Positions 21,891 to 30,404 of a DNA stretch of 33,593 nucleotides are shown here, one piece after another. Below the pieces are notes generated by a model. It was not told where the DNA came from. It saw nothing but the letters and a program-made list of their open reading frames with translations, and did not search any database. Location of the stretch: the NCBI GenBank assembly GCA_001767525.1, contig MELF01000025.1:113971-147563 (forward strand), written 5' to 3'. Each line of letters starts with the position of its first letter. Position 1 is the stretch's first letter. Origin of the DNA: Acidobacteria bacterium RIFCSPLOWO2_12_FULL_68_19 (GTDB taxonomy: Bacteria; Acidobacteriota; Vicinamibacteria; Vicinamibacterales; UBA2999). The translations under genes and the position numbers were made by a program.

Positions 21891-22185
21891 TGTCGTCGGG
21901 TGTGCCCGCTTCGTCGAGCCACCTCTGCGCCGCGGCTTTGGGGATGATGGCGAGGATTTCGACCGCACTCTCGGTAACGTCATAGAACACCCTGATATCG
22001 TTGACGCGCAGACGGTATTGCGGTTGCTGCACACCGCGCAGGCGCTTGATGCGGCTCTTGCTGACCTTCGTAGGTCCGAACCGAAGGTGGCGCTCCATGG
22101 CGTCGCGCACCTCGCCCCGCTGGCGGGCTGAGAGCCTTCGATACGCCCGACCCGCATCAGGCGCAAGGATCAACTCACACCGCAT
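21865..22185 (-). CDS. RelE/ParE-family toxin
   Basis: 106 residues from the ATG at 22185. MRCELILAPDAGRAYRRLSARQ, MERHLRFGP and KRLRGVQQPQYRLRVNDIRVFYDV follow the RelE fold: helix pair, basic loop KSRIKRLRG, then the RLRVNDIRVFY strands. The final part AQRWLDEAGTPDDSGTGEGQG is a Gly/Asp tail beyond the fold, encoded where the antitoxin frame begins. Such toxins cleave mRNA on the ribosome. A perfect 9-bp dyad overlies its promoter and abuts its ATG. Confidence 0.86.
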   Translation of the reverse strand: MRCELILAPDAGRAYRRLSARQRGEVRDAMERHLRFGPTKVSKSRIKRLRGVQQPQYRLRVNDIRVFYDVTESAVEILAIIPKAAAQRWLDEAGTPDDSGTGEGQG

Positions 22186-22208
22186 GTCTGGCTAGATTAT
22201 AGCCAGAC
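22186..22208 (-). promoter_or_regulatory. Palindromic operator with embedded -10 box of the RelE/Phd operon
   Basis: GTCTGGCTA (22186-22194) and TAGCCAGAC (22200-22208) are a perfect 9-bp inverted repeat around GATTA. On the minus strand the dyad contains TATAAT (22201-22196), a consensus -10 box, and ends one base before the toxin ATG. Initiation about 7 bases downstream would give a leader of only a few bases. I see no good -35. The layout fits repression by the Phd-RelE complex; that is inference. Confidence 0.75.
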
Positions 22209-22798
22209 TCACCCAGGCATCCTAGTTCGTCTTCCGATCGGTCAACGAATCCCTTAACCTGGATGATTCACGAACGCGTCGTTCACACTGCTGGGCGCTC
22301 CCTTCTCCGTTCGTGTTCCGGTTCGGTGCGGCCGTGCCTCGGTCCCCGTCGCGCCGGGTCGAGGGGTTCCGGCGAGGACGAGCCAGAGACCTCCGACCAG
22401 TGACCCGCGAACCCGCGAACCGACCGTGAACACGAACCGAGCACCGAGCCCCGAGAAGCGTGAACGACTGATTCATGACTAGTGCGGGCTGATGTCGTGC
22501 CAAACGCAAGACCCCATCCGCCAGCACACGTCCGGAGGAAGGACGAAGTTCTTGCACCACCTCGGCGCGCCCGGGACGGCAATGCCTGCAACTCGATCAA
22601 CCGGGCGTTCGGACCTGAAAGCCTGACAGCCGGCTGCGCCGTTCGAGGTGGACGGTCGGCCCCCACCTCCGCCTCGCCGAACCACATGGACCGAAGCCGG
22701 CAGGTCGCGAACAGCCGGACCCGAGCGCGGCCGTACGACGAGGCAGGACCAGTCGCCTGGCCGGACGCCGGCGCCGGCCGGCGGCTACCGCGGCGCCT
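22209..22798. other. Gene-free stretch between the TA module and the GNAT gene
   Basis: I find no convincing coding sequence in these 590 bp. Scattered inverted repeats occur: GTCGTTCAC (22278-22286) against GTGAACGAC (22460-22468), GTTCGTGTTC (22309-22318) against GAACACGAAC (22428-22437), and TCGGTGC against GCACCGA. The arms do not nest in one hairpin. The right half contains short open frames on both strands with no family I recognise. It may be a decayed gene cluster next to the TA module. Confidence 0.5.
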
Positions 22799-23761
22799 CT
22801 ACCGCCAGTCGTCGACGGCGAAGACGCCCGCGCGATGGTAGCCGGCGTCGTTCCCCCGGTGCATGGCCACCCCCAGACGATCCGCCCGGAACCCGCGCCC
22901 GAGCATCTGGCGATATGCTTCGTGGCGCGCGGTGCTCACGCCGGCCACGAGCCGCGGCAGCCGCTCGCGTGCGGCGAGCGCCTCGCACGCGTCCAGGAGC
23001 TGGCCGAAATGTTCCCCGGCGCGCGGCCCGGGACGCGCCGCGCCGAACTTCACGTAGCAGGCGCCGCTGCCGCCTTCGGTACCCGCACCGTAGTGGCAGA
23101 CGGCAAGCGCCACGAGCCTCCCGCCATCCCACACGAGCACCGACTCGCCGAGCCGATGCGCCTCCACGGCCGCGATCTCCCGCGTCAGGTCGAGCCCCTC
23201 GTACACCGCAGTCGTCAACTCACGGCACTGCACGAGCATCGCCGCCTGCTCCGCCCGCGGAACGTCGGAGAATCGAGACCACCCCGCCGTCCCGCCGGCC
23301 GCACGCACGGACCGCGACATGATGGGGGTCAGCGACCGCGGCCAGAACCCGAACTTCTGATACAGGCTGAGGTGCTTCGGGCTGTGCGGGAACGTGAACA
23401 GACCCGCCTGCCGCGTGCCCCACGCCGCGAACCGCTCCAGGACCGGCGCCATCAGCCGGGAGGCGATGCCGCGGTCCCAGAGGTCCGGGCGGACGGTCAG
23501 CGGACCGAAATAGCCGACGCTCCCCCAGTTGGCCGCGAAGTTCGACCCGACAAGGACGCCGCCGATCTCCGCCGCGAACGCCGCTCCCGGGTCCGACCGC
23601 CACCGCGGGCGCACGTAGGCGACGTCGCCCATGAAGCGGGCCGGATCCGGCGCGCCGAGGAAGGTGCCGAATGCGAGACGCAGGACCTGGTCGGCAAGGT
23701 CGAGGTCGGCCTCGCGGAGCGGACGGACAACGATGTCGGCGCTTGAGGCGAACTGGCTCAT
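22799..23761 (-). CDS. GNAT-family N-acetyltransferase, tandem-domain type
   Basis: 320 residues from the ATG at 23761; the frame runs 30 codons further without signal. The N-terminal GNAT domain has IVVRPLREADLDLADQVLR and the acetyl-CoA motif VGYFGPLTVRPDLWDRGIASRLM, followed by SLYQKFGFWPRS. A second, degenerate GNAT-like half follows (VKFGAARPGPRAGEHFGQLLDACE, AYRQMLGRGFRADRLG), like mycothiol-synthase-type two-domain enzymes. It transfers an acetyl group to an unknown amine. It is divergent from the small membrane-protein gene, with a 76-bp shared promoter gap. Confidence 0.85.
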   Translation of the reverse strand: MSQFASSADIVVRPLREADLDLADQVLRLAFGTFLGAPDPARFMGDVAYVRPRWRSDPGAAFAAEIGGVLVGSNFAANWGSVGYFGPLTVRPDLWDRGIASRLMAPVLERFAAWGTRQAGLFTFPHSPKHLSLYQKFGFWPRSLTPIMSRSVRAAGGTAGWSRFSDVPRAEQAAMLVQCRELTTAVYEGLDLTREIAAVEAHRLGESVLVWDGGRLVALAVCHYGAGTEGGSGACYVKFGAARPGPRAGEHFGQLLDACEALAARERLPRLVAGVSTARHEAYRQMLGRGFRADRLGVAMHRGNDAGYHRAGVFAVDDWR

Positions 23762-23837
23762 CGGTCTCGTCGCAGACAAGATGACATACAATCGCCGTCG
23801 CCAGCCATCACATATGTCGCACGCGAGGCCAACACGT

Positions 23838-24287
23838 ATGACCTGGGTCATCTTCGTCGCCGGAGCGATCGTGTCGTGGGGCGCCTACGGCGCGCTTCTG
23901 CACATGGGACAGACGCAGCTCGGCAATCCGCTGAAGGCGCTGCTCTGCGTCGGCGTGGCGTACTTCCTGATTGGCGTGCTCGTCCCGGTGGCGGGCCTGA
24001 GCGCCCAGGGCGACCTCGGCGGGTTCAGCACCGGCGGACTCGTCACCGCCACGGTCGCCGGCGCGCTTGGCGCCGTGGGCGCCGCGTGCATCATCTGGTC
24101 GTTCCGCGCCGGCGGCCTGCCGGTCTACGTGATGCCGCTCGTCTTCGGCGGCGCGCCGATCGTCAACGTCTTCGTCGCCATGGCCATCCACCCGCCCAAG
24201 CAGGCGGTGAGCCCGCTCCTCTTCGTCGGATTCGTCCTGGCGTCGATCGGCGCCGCGATGGTCCTCTACTACCGGCCGGCCGCGTAG
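23838..24287 (+). CDS. Small EamA/DMT-like membrane protein
   Basis: 149 residues from the ATG at 23838; upstream in-frame ATGs lie within the divergent gene's promoter region. About five hydrophobic segments are visible (WVIFVAGAIVSWGAYGALLHMG, ALLCVGVAYFLIGVLVPVAGL, VTATVAGALGAVGAACIIWSF, VYVMPLVFGGAPIVNVFVAMAI, LLFVGFVLASIGAAMVLYY). The APIVNVF and YVMPLVFGGAP motif fits the EamA half-transporter family. It is half the usual DMT length and so may dimerise. Its 3' end overlaps the convergent propeller gene by 19 bp. Confidence 0.75.
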   Translation: MTWVIFVAGAIVSWGAYGALLHMGQTQLGNPLKALLCVGVAYFLIGVLVPVAGLSAQGDLGGFSTGGLVTATVAGALGAVGAACIIWSFRAGGLPVYVMPLVFGGAPIVNVFVAMAIHPPKQAVSPLLFVGFVLASIGAAMVLYYRPAA

Positions 24288-25555
24288 AGGTTCCGCTCGG
24301 TCCTGATATACCAGCGGCCGTCGACGAGCGCCGGCGAGGCGAGCGTCCGCTCGCCCATGTCGTTGACGTGCAGCAGCTCGAAGGACGGCCCCGCCCGCAG
24401 GACGAACGTCTCCCCTTCGTCGTTGGTGAAGAACACCTTGCCGTCGACCGCCACGGGGGAGGCCGAAAAGCCCTCGCGCCGCGCGACGCCGAGCCGCCCC
24501 TGGAAGAGCGCCTTCCCCGTCTGCGCGTCGAGCGAGGTGACGATGCTCGCCATGTCGTTCACCATGTAGAGCTGGCTGCCGTAGAGAATCGGCGACGGCA
24601 CAAACGGCGACCCCCGCGGACTCGTCCACGCCAGGTGCGTCCTGGTCACGTCGCCGCTCCCGCCGGGCCTGATGGCGAGCGTCGGCCCGGCACGCCCGGA
24701 CGAGCAGAAGACGAGCCCGTAGCCGACCACCGGCGTCGGAATCACTTCGTACGTCGTGCCGCTGCAGCGCCACAACTCACGCCCGGTGGCCGGATCGTAG
24801 GCGTGCACCCACTGCTGGCTGTTGACGATGACCTCGTCGCGCCCGCCGACACGCACGGCGATCGGCGTGCCCCACCCGGCGCCGGCGTTCCTGCGCGTGC
24901 GCCAGAGCTGCTGGCCGGTCCGCGTGTCGAAGGCGGCGATGAACGCCCCGTCGTACTGGTCCTGATAGAGGATGATGCGGTCGCGATAGAGGAGCGGCGA
25001 TCCCGCCGAGCCGTGGTACGCGTCCATCGGACCGAGGTCGCGCTGCCACACCAGCTTGCCGCCGAAATCGAACGCAAACAGTCCCCGCGGCCCGAACGAC
25101 ACATAGATGCGCTGCCCGTCGGTGGCGGGCGTGGACGAGGCGTGACCGTTCTTGTAGTGCGCGCCCCGGTCGGTCGGTCCCTGCGGCGCGGGCGCCTCCC
25201 ACAACAGGCGCCCATCCGATCGACGGTACGCCAGCAGCGTCAGCTTCCGCCCCCCTTCGTACGCCGTCGTCAGGAAGATGCGGTCCGCCCAGACGATCGG
25301 CGACGAATTGCCGCTGCCGGGCACCGGCGTCTTCCAGAGGATGTTCTCGGTGGGCGACCACCGGTCGGCATAGCCGCTGCCGGCCGCAAGCCCCTGACCG
25401 GACGGCCCGCGCCAGCGCGGCCAGTAGCCGGCCCCCGCCCCTTCGTCGGCGATCATGCGCACGGCCGATGGGGGCTCCTGACCGGACACGGGCGGCGGCG
25501 GGCCCGCCGCGAACCACGCAAGGACAATCGCCGGGAGAAGCAGCCTGCCGCTCAT
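24269..25555 (-). CDS. Exported PQQ-like beta-propeller protein
   Basis: 428 residues from the ATG at 25555, which overlaps the preceding gene's stop (ATGA). A signal peptide (MSGRLLLPAIVLAWFAAG) is followed by WPRWRGPSGQGLAAGSG, a motif common at the start of Planctomycete/Acidobacterial PQQ-like proteins. Propeller blades then carry the tryptophan docking pattern (DGRLLWEAPAP, GGKLVWQRDLG, TGQQLWRTRRNAG, TGRELWRCSGT). The PQQ-binding Cys pair and Ca2+ ligands of alcohol dehydrogenases are not evident, so it is probably a structural or binding propeller. Last gene of the SixA-to-propeller operon. Confidence 0.85.
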   Translation of the reverse strand: MSGRLLLPAIVLAWFAAGPPPPVSGQEPPSAVRMIADEGAGAGYWPRWRGPSGQGLAAGSGYADRWSPTENILWKTPVPGSGNSSPIVWADRIFLTTAYEGGRKLTLLAYRRSDGRLLWEAPAPQGPTDRGAHYKNGHASSTPATDGQRIYVSFGPRGLFAFDFGGKLVWQRDLGPMDAYHGSAGSPLLYRDRIILYQDQYDGAFIAAFDTRTGQQLWRTRRNAGAGWGTPIAVRVGGRDEVIVNSQQWVHAYDPATGRELWRCSGTTYEVIPTPVVGYGLVFCSSGRAGPTLAIRPGGSGDVTRTHLAWTSPRGSPFVPSPILYGSQLYMVNDMASIVTSLDAQTGKALFQGRLGVARREGFSASPVAVDGKVFFTNDEGETFVLRAGPSFELLHVNDMGERTLASPALVDGRWYIRTERNLYAAGR

Positions 25556-27039
25556 CGGAGATCGTAGGCCGCCATCTCGGCCAGATTGCGGATGAGCAGG
25601 ACGCCGTCGGCCATGGCGGGATGATTCCAGGTCTTGCCGCTGAGGGCCGGGAACCGGACGAGCTCCTCGTGCCCCTTCGGCGTTGCCCGGACGAGGGCCA
25701 GATCGCCGTTCTCGGTCAGCACGATGAGGTGGCCTCCCGCCAGCATCACCTGGCCGAACCCGTAGCGTCCACCCTTCCATTGCAGCTCGCCCGTCGCGGC
25801 GTCGATCGAGGCCAGGATCGATTCGTCGAGCCCGTAGATGAACCCGTCGTGCAGGACCGAACTGGTGAACTGGTTCTTCATGCGGTTGTTGCGCCACACC
25901 TCGCGGACGCTGAACGGAGTCGTCTTGTCGCCGGCGGCAGGCGACAGCTCGATCACGGCCGCGCCGGCGCCGTAGCCGGACGAGAGGAACACCCGATTCT
26001 CTCCGAGGACCAGCGGCTGTCCCGCGTTGATGTCGAACGCGGTCCGCCAGGGATACTCCCAGAGCAGCTCGCCGCGACCTGGCGACAGGCCGACCAGCCG
26101 CGTAGCGGCAAATACCAGGAGCTGCCGGACGCCGCCGAGCGTGACGAGCATCGGCGAGGCGTACGCTTGCTTGTCGGAGAGCGACGACCAGACGCGGGCG
26201 CCCGTGCGCCGATCGTAGGCGACCACGGATCGGCCGTTCGGTCCTCCCGGCAGCACCACGACCGTCTGCTCGACAACGAGCGGCGAGGCGGCCATGCCCC
26301 AGTCGAGGTTGGTGGCGCCGTTCTCCTCCAGCATGTTCGTGCGCCACACCGTGCGGCCGGCCGTCTCCTCGAGCGCCCGCAGCTCGCCGGCTGCGCCCAG
26401 CGCGAAGACGACCCCGTCGGCCCACGTCGGCGTGGCGCGCGGGCCGTCGCCGCCGAGCGATTCACGAAACTCCGCGTTCCAGCCGCTCGTCCACAGCTCG
26501 CGGCCGGTCGCCAGCTCGTAGGCGGCAACCACTTCCTGCGGTCCACGTTGCTCGATGGTGAACGCCCGGCCGCGAGCGATCACGAACGACGCGTAGCCGC
26601 CGCCGACCGGCTGCTTCCAGATGGGTGTGAGCCCGCCCGCGGGCCACGCCGTTCGAACGGCGCGCTGCCGGTACTGGCCGTCGCGGAACGGCCCGCGGAA
26701 ATCCGTCCAGTAGGGAGGCGCCGCAGCCGGCGCCACGACCGGCGGCAATCCGGACGCCGGACCGGTCGTCGGGTTCGCGGCGGGCGCCGGATCGATCGGC
26801 GCGGCCCGCGCCGTCGCCAGAGGCGCCGGCGGCGCCTCGGCGCGGGCGAACTGCTGACGCTGCGCTTCGCGGTGGCGCGCGATGTCGGCCGCGTGCGCGT
26901 CAGGGTCGATCTCGAAGGCCGGGCGCGGCGTGCCGCCGCCGTCGAGCCGGATGCGGAAGCCGAAGAATACGTACAGGACGGCCACCACGACCATGCCCGC
27001 AACAATCACGACAGCCGCGGCGGCGAGCAGGCGCCTCAT
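25552..27039 (-). CDS. Membrane-anchored PQQ-like beta-propeller protein
   Basis: 495 residues from the ATG at 27039, sharing one base with the permease stop (TGATG). An N-terminal anchor (LLAAAAVVIVAGMVVVAVLYVFFGF, residues 4-28) is followed by a Pro/Ala-rich linker of about 75 residues. The propeller then starts at YWTDFRGPFRDGQYRQRAV and has repeated blades (TGRELWTSGWNAEF, AGRTVWRTNMLEE, TGARVWSSLSDKQ, RGELLWEYPW, TGELQWKGGRYGF). BamB-like propellers use this layout to scaffold envelope complexes. It likely stands beside the permease in the periplasm. Confidence 0.85.
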   Translation of the reverse strand: MRRLLAAAAVVIVAGMVVVAVLYVFFGFRIRLDGGGTPRPAFEIDPDAHAADIARHREAQRQQFARAEAPPAPLATARAAPIDPAPAANPTTGPASGLPPVVAPAAAPPYWTDFRGPFRDGQYRQRAVRTAWPAGGLTPIWKQPVGGGYASFVIARGRAFTIEQRGPQEVVAAYELATGRELWTSGWNAEFRESLGGDGPRATPTWADGVVFALGAAGELRALEETAGRTVWRTNMLEENGATNLDWGMAASPLVVEQTVVVLPGGPNGRSVVAYDRRTGARVWSSLSDKQAYASPMLVTLGGVRQLLVFAATRLVGLSPGRGELLWEYPWRTAFDINAGQPLVLGENRVFLSSGYGAGAAVIELSPAAGDKTTPFSVREVWRNNRMKNQFTSSVLHDGFIYGLDESILASIDAATGELQWKGGRYGFGQVMLAGGHLIVLTENGDLALVRATPKGHEELVRFPALSGKTWNHPAMADGVLLIRNLAEMAAYDLR

Positions 27040-30000
27040 CACTCGGACCTCAGGGCGTCGAGCAGCGGGGCGTGCGTGGCGGCCCGCGTGGCCACCAGCG
27101 AGGACAGCAGCCCCGTGACGAAGACGCCGAACAGGAGCAACGCGCCGCCGCTCCCGATCGGCAGTCGCCCGCCGCGCTCGGCCACCGCCGGCGCGATGGC
27201 GAGCGCCGCACAGAGCGCCCCGGTGGCGAGTCCGCCGGCCAGCAGCAGCGTGTTCTCGGCCGCCGCCATCAGCAGGAGGTGCCGGCGCCGGTACCCGACG
27301 GCGCCAAGCAGCGCCAGCTCGCGCCGCCGCTCGAGCGCGTTGCGCAGGAGCACCGTCGCGAGTCCGATGGTCCCGAGCAGCAGACCGAGTCCACCGAGCG
27401 TACGAAACGTCGAGAGGTAGGTGTTTTCCACTCGGTGGAACGCTGCGAGCCGCTCGGCCGTGCCGGTCGCGTCGGCGCCGAGGTCGGCCAGCGCCGCTTC
27501 GATCCGGCCGGCGGCCTCGTCGACCTCGCCGGGAACGGTCTCGAGCAGCAGGACCCGGTATCCCTCCGCCTCGGGGAACAGCTCGAGGAACCGGTCCTCG
27601 GCCATCAGCAGTTCGCTCTGGAAGATGCTGTCGCGGAGCGCGGCCACGAGCCGCAGCCTGACCTGCCGGTCGCCGCGCCTGATCACGATGTCGTCGCCGA
27701 GCCGGCGCCTGAGGATGTAGGTCATGGAATTGGCGTCGGCGACGACCGGCACCGCGCCGTCCGGCTCCCGGCGCCGCAACAGCAGCCACGGGTTGGCGCG
27801 TTCGGCGTCGGTCGAGGCGAGCGAGCTCTGAAACGCGAAGCGCCCCTCGCGCAGGAAGGCGTCGCGCGGCGCCAGGATGCGCGGGTTCCGCGGCTCGTAC
27901 AGATTGAGGCAGCTGGCATCGTCGCCCGGCTGGAGCCGGAACGGCTCGATCCGCGTTTTCTCGAGACCAGCCAGATTGAGCGCGTCGCGCCCTGCGGCGG
28001 AGTTCGGATCGTGAGCGATCGGCAGGAGCGTTTCGACGAGGAGCCCGTAGCCGCCAAGCCCCGACTGCCGGTCGCCCGCGTCGATGTCCGCGTCGCGCCG
28101 GAACGCATCGACCGCGATCAGGATGAACGTCGCCGACGCGATCACCGCGATCGACAGCACGCTGCGCCCGGGGCGGTATGTGGTGTTCCGCAGGCCCAGG
28201 TGCGTCACCGGCTGCCAGCCCCGCCCGGCAATCACCTGGCGCGACCGACGCCGCAGCGCCGCCGCACACAGTGTGAGCGCGGAGGTGAGCAGCAGCGCCC
28301 CCGCCCCGAAGAAGGCGCCGCTCCGATCCACGACCCCGGCAGCGGAGGCCCAGAGGAGCAGGACGGCCACGAGCGCCAGTCCGAGCGCCACGCGCGCCCG
28401 GCTGACGAGGGCACCGCGGGGCCGGCTCGGGCCAGGCGCCCCCAACGTGGCCTCCGCCGGCGGATGGACCGGCGTCGGCGCCGCCTCCACGGCGACCTGA
28501 CCTGCCAGCAGACTCCGTTCCGAGATCCGCGCGAGGCTGCGAAGCGTCCACCAGATGCAGCCGAGCGCGGCGCCGATGCCGCCGAACGCGCCGGCAAGGA
28601 GCGACGCCGGCGAGATGTGCAGCGTCAGGGCGCTCGTCCCGACGGCATCGATCCACCACGTGCGCAAGCCGATCATCAGCAGGGCCGCGTATCCGACGGC
28701 GCCGAACACGCCCATGGCGCTGCCCGCCACGGCGAGCACCAGTCCCTCCGACAGGAACAGACGCCGTACGTCAGCGGCCCCGAAGCCGACGGCGCGGAGC
28801 AGACCGACCTCGCGCCCGCGCTGCTCGATCCCGAGCTTGAAGAAGAGCGCCGCCAGCAGCACCCCCGAGACGACGATGAAGAAGCTGAAGTAGAGGAAGT
28901 AGGCGCCGAAATCGGTGGCGCCGCGCGAGGCTGCGAGCCCCTCGCCGCGCACGTCGCGCACGGCCAGCCCGGCTTCGAGCGGATCCAGACTCGCCCGCAG
29001 CCGCTGCTCGTAGGCCTCCTTCGCCTGGTCCAGCGGCTCACCGACCTCCGGCGCCATCCGGATGGACGTCAGCGCGCCGTACCGCGAGCGCCAGAGCTGC
29101 TGCCCGGTCTCGAGCGGAATGAACGCTTTTGGCGTCGTCCGGTGCTGCTCCCAGTACTGCTCGTCGACCCGGCGGATCCGGCGCAGGTCGATCGGGAACG
29201 GCGGATTCCAGTCGAGCAGCGTCGGCGAGTCGGTAATGCCCGGGTACTCCGGCGCCAGGTCGCGGTCCCCCGCCTCGACCGGCACGATCCCGGCCACGCG
29301 GACGGCAGTGGACCGCGTCACGAGCTGTCCGGGTTCCTCCCAGAGGTAGTACTCCATCGACACGACGTCGCCGAGGCGGGCGGCGAGCTCCCGAGCCGCC
29401 CACTCGTTCAACACGATCGGCGGCTCCTGTCCCTCGGCGGCCGTCCGCGCCGGCGCCACCGTCGCCAGATCGACCGCCGTCACGAGGGCGTACGGAATCT
29501 CCCGCTGACCGAGACGCAACGTGTTGGCGAGGTACGTGAGGATGGGGACGGCCTTCATGCCCCCCGCTTCGGCCGCCGCGACGGCGGCGCGCGCCGAAGT
29601 GTCGGCCAGGAGTCCCGAATCGGCGCCGAGGACGATCACCCCGCGGTCCCCGAGAACGCGCAGCGTCAGGCCGAGATCGTCGAGCGTCGCCCGGTCGCGC
29701 ACGAGCTGCTCGAGCGCCGGGGTGCCCCGAGCGCTGGCGCCGGACTGCGAGAACAGCATCGTGTTGACACGGGCCCCGACCTCCAGCTCCCGCTGCAGCT
29801 CCTCGAGCGGCACGAACACGGACCGTATCCCGCCCTGCTGCTGGTCGAGGGAGAACTCGCCAAGCTCCGACGCGGGCAGGATGGCACGGACCGTGAGGCG
29901 CAGCGTACGCGTCAGGTCGTCTTTGCGGCCGTGCAGCGACTCGAGCGGAATCTCCGACGGGCGCTCGACGCGCACGAGCAGCGGGCGGTCCGGGACGGCG

Positions 30001-30404
30001 CCCAGTTCCGCCGCCAGTGCCGGGCTGAGGAGCACACCGCCCCTGGCGGGGCCCGTGACGGTTTCCTCGTGGAAGGTCCAGAAGCGCGCGTCAACGCCGT
30101 AGACGCGCACCTGCCCGGCGCGCCGGCCGCTCTCCTGGTCGGTGACGATGCCGGGAAGAATGATGAGAGGGGCGCCGTGAAGGTCGTCCGCAAGCTGCTC
30201 CCGAAAGAATCCCGGCGCGGCGACGACCCGATCGGTGCGGCCGAGCCGCTGGAGCACCAGGTCGCGCAGGCTGCCGCGGACCGAGTCGCCCACGAGCAGC
30301 GCGCCGGCCAGCACCGCCACGGCCGTGGCGACGCCGGCGACGACAGCGGCGTTGGTGCGCCAGTAGTGGGTCAGACCCCGAACGACGAGCTGGCGGAACG
30401 TCAT
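27039..30404 (-). CDS. Large FtsX/MacB-type ABC transporter permease, two-unit (LolE/MacB-like)
   Basis: 1121 residues. The N-terminal membrane helix (about residues 18-40, VVAGVATAVAVLAGALLVGDSV) is followed by a periplasmic MacB-like domain of about 470 residues. An FtsX domain follows (about 500-640: LYFSFFIVVSGVLLAALFFKL, VLAVAGSAMGVFGAVGYAALL, LLAGAFGGIGAALGCIWWTL), then a central hydrophobic unit (VALGLALVAVLLLWASAAG) and SVLSIAVIASATFILIAVDAF. A second periplasmic part and a second FtsX block end the protein (LGGLGLLLGTIGLATVLLRNA, LLLAGGLATGALCAALAIAP). Such permeases work with a cytoplasmic ATPase to move lipoproteins, lipids or drugs across the envelope; no ATPase gene is visible in this operon. 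ATGA overlap with the dagK-like stop. Confidence 0.88.
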   Translation of the reverse strand: MTFRQLVVRGLTHYWRTNAAVVAGVATAVAVLAGALLVGDSVRGSLRDLVLQRLGRTDRVVAAPGFFREQLADDLHGAPLIILPGIVTDQESGRRAGQVRVYGVDARFWTFHEETVTGPARGGVLLSPALAAELGAVPDRPLLVRVERPSEIPLESLHGRKDDLTRTLRLTVRAILPASELGEFSLDQQQGGIRSVFVPLEELQRELEVGARVNTMLFSQSGASARGTPALEQLVRDRATLDDLGLTLRVLGDRGVIVLGADSGLLADTSARAAVAAAEAGGMKAVPILTYLANTLRLGQREIPYALVTAVDLATVAPARTAAEGQEPPIVLNEWAARELAARLGDVVSMEYYLWEEPGQLVTRSTAVRVAGIVPVEAGDRDLAPEYPGITDSPTLLDWNPPFPIDLRRIRRVDEQYWEQHRTTPKAFIPLETGQQLWRSRYGALTSIRMAPEVGEPLDQAKEAYEQRLRASLDPLEAGLAVRDVRGEGLAASRGATDFGAYFLYFSFFIVVSGVLLAALFFKLGIEQRGREVGLLRAVGFGAADVRRLFLSEGLVLAVAGSAMGVFGAVGYAALLMIGLRTWWIDAVGTSALTLHISPASLLAGAFGGIGAALGCIWWTLRSLARISERSLLAGQVAVEAAPTPVHPPAEATLGAPGPSRPRGALVSRARVALGLALVAVLLLWASAAGVVDRSGAFFGAGALLLTSALTLCAAALRRRSRQVIAGRGWQPVTHLGLRNTTYRPGRSVLSIAVIASATFILIAVDAFRRDADIDAGDRQSGLGGYGLLVETLLPIAHDPNSAAGRDALNLAGLEKTRIEPFRLQPGDDASCLNLYEPRNPRILAPRDAFLREGRFAFQSSLASTDAERANPWLLLRRREPDGAVPVVADANSMTYILRRRLGDDIVIRRGDRQVRLRLVAALRDSIFQSELLMAEDRFLELFPEAEGYRVLLLETVPGEVDEAAGRIEAALADLGADATGTAERLAAFHRVENTYLSTFRTLGGLGLLLGTIGLATVLLRNALERRRELALLGAVGYRRRHLLLMAAAENTLLLAGGLATGALCAALAIAPAVAERGGRLPIGSGGALLLFGVFVTGLLSSLVATRAATHAPLLDALRSE

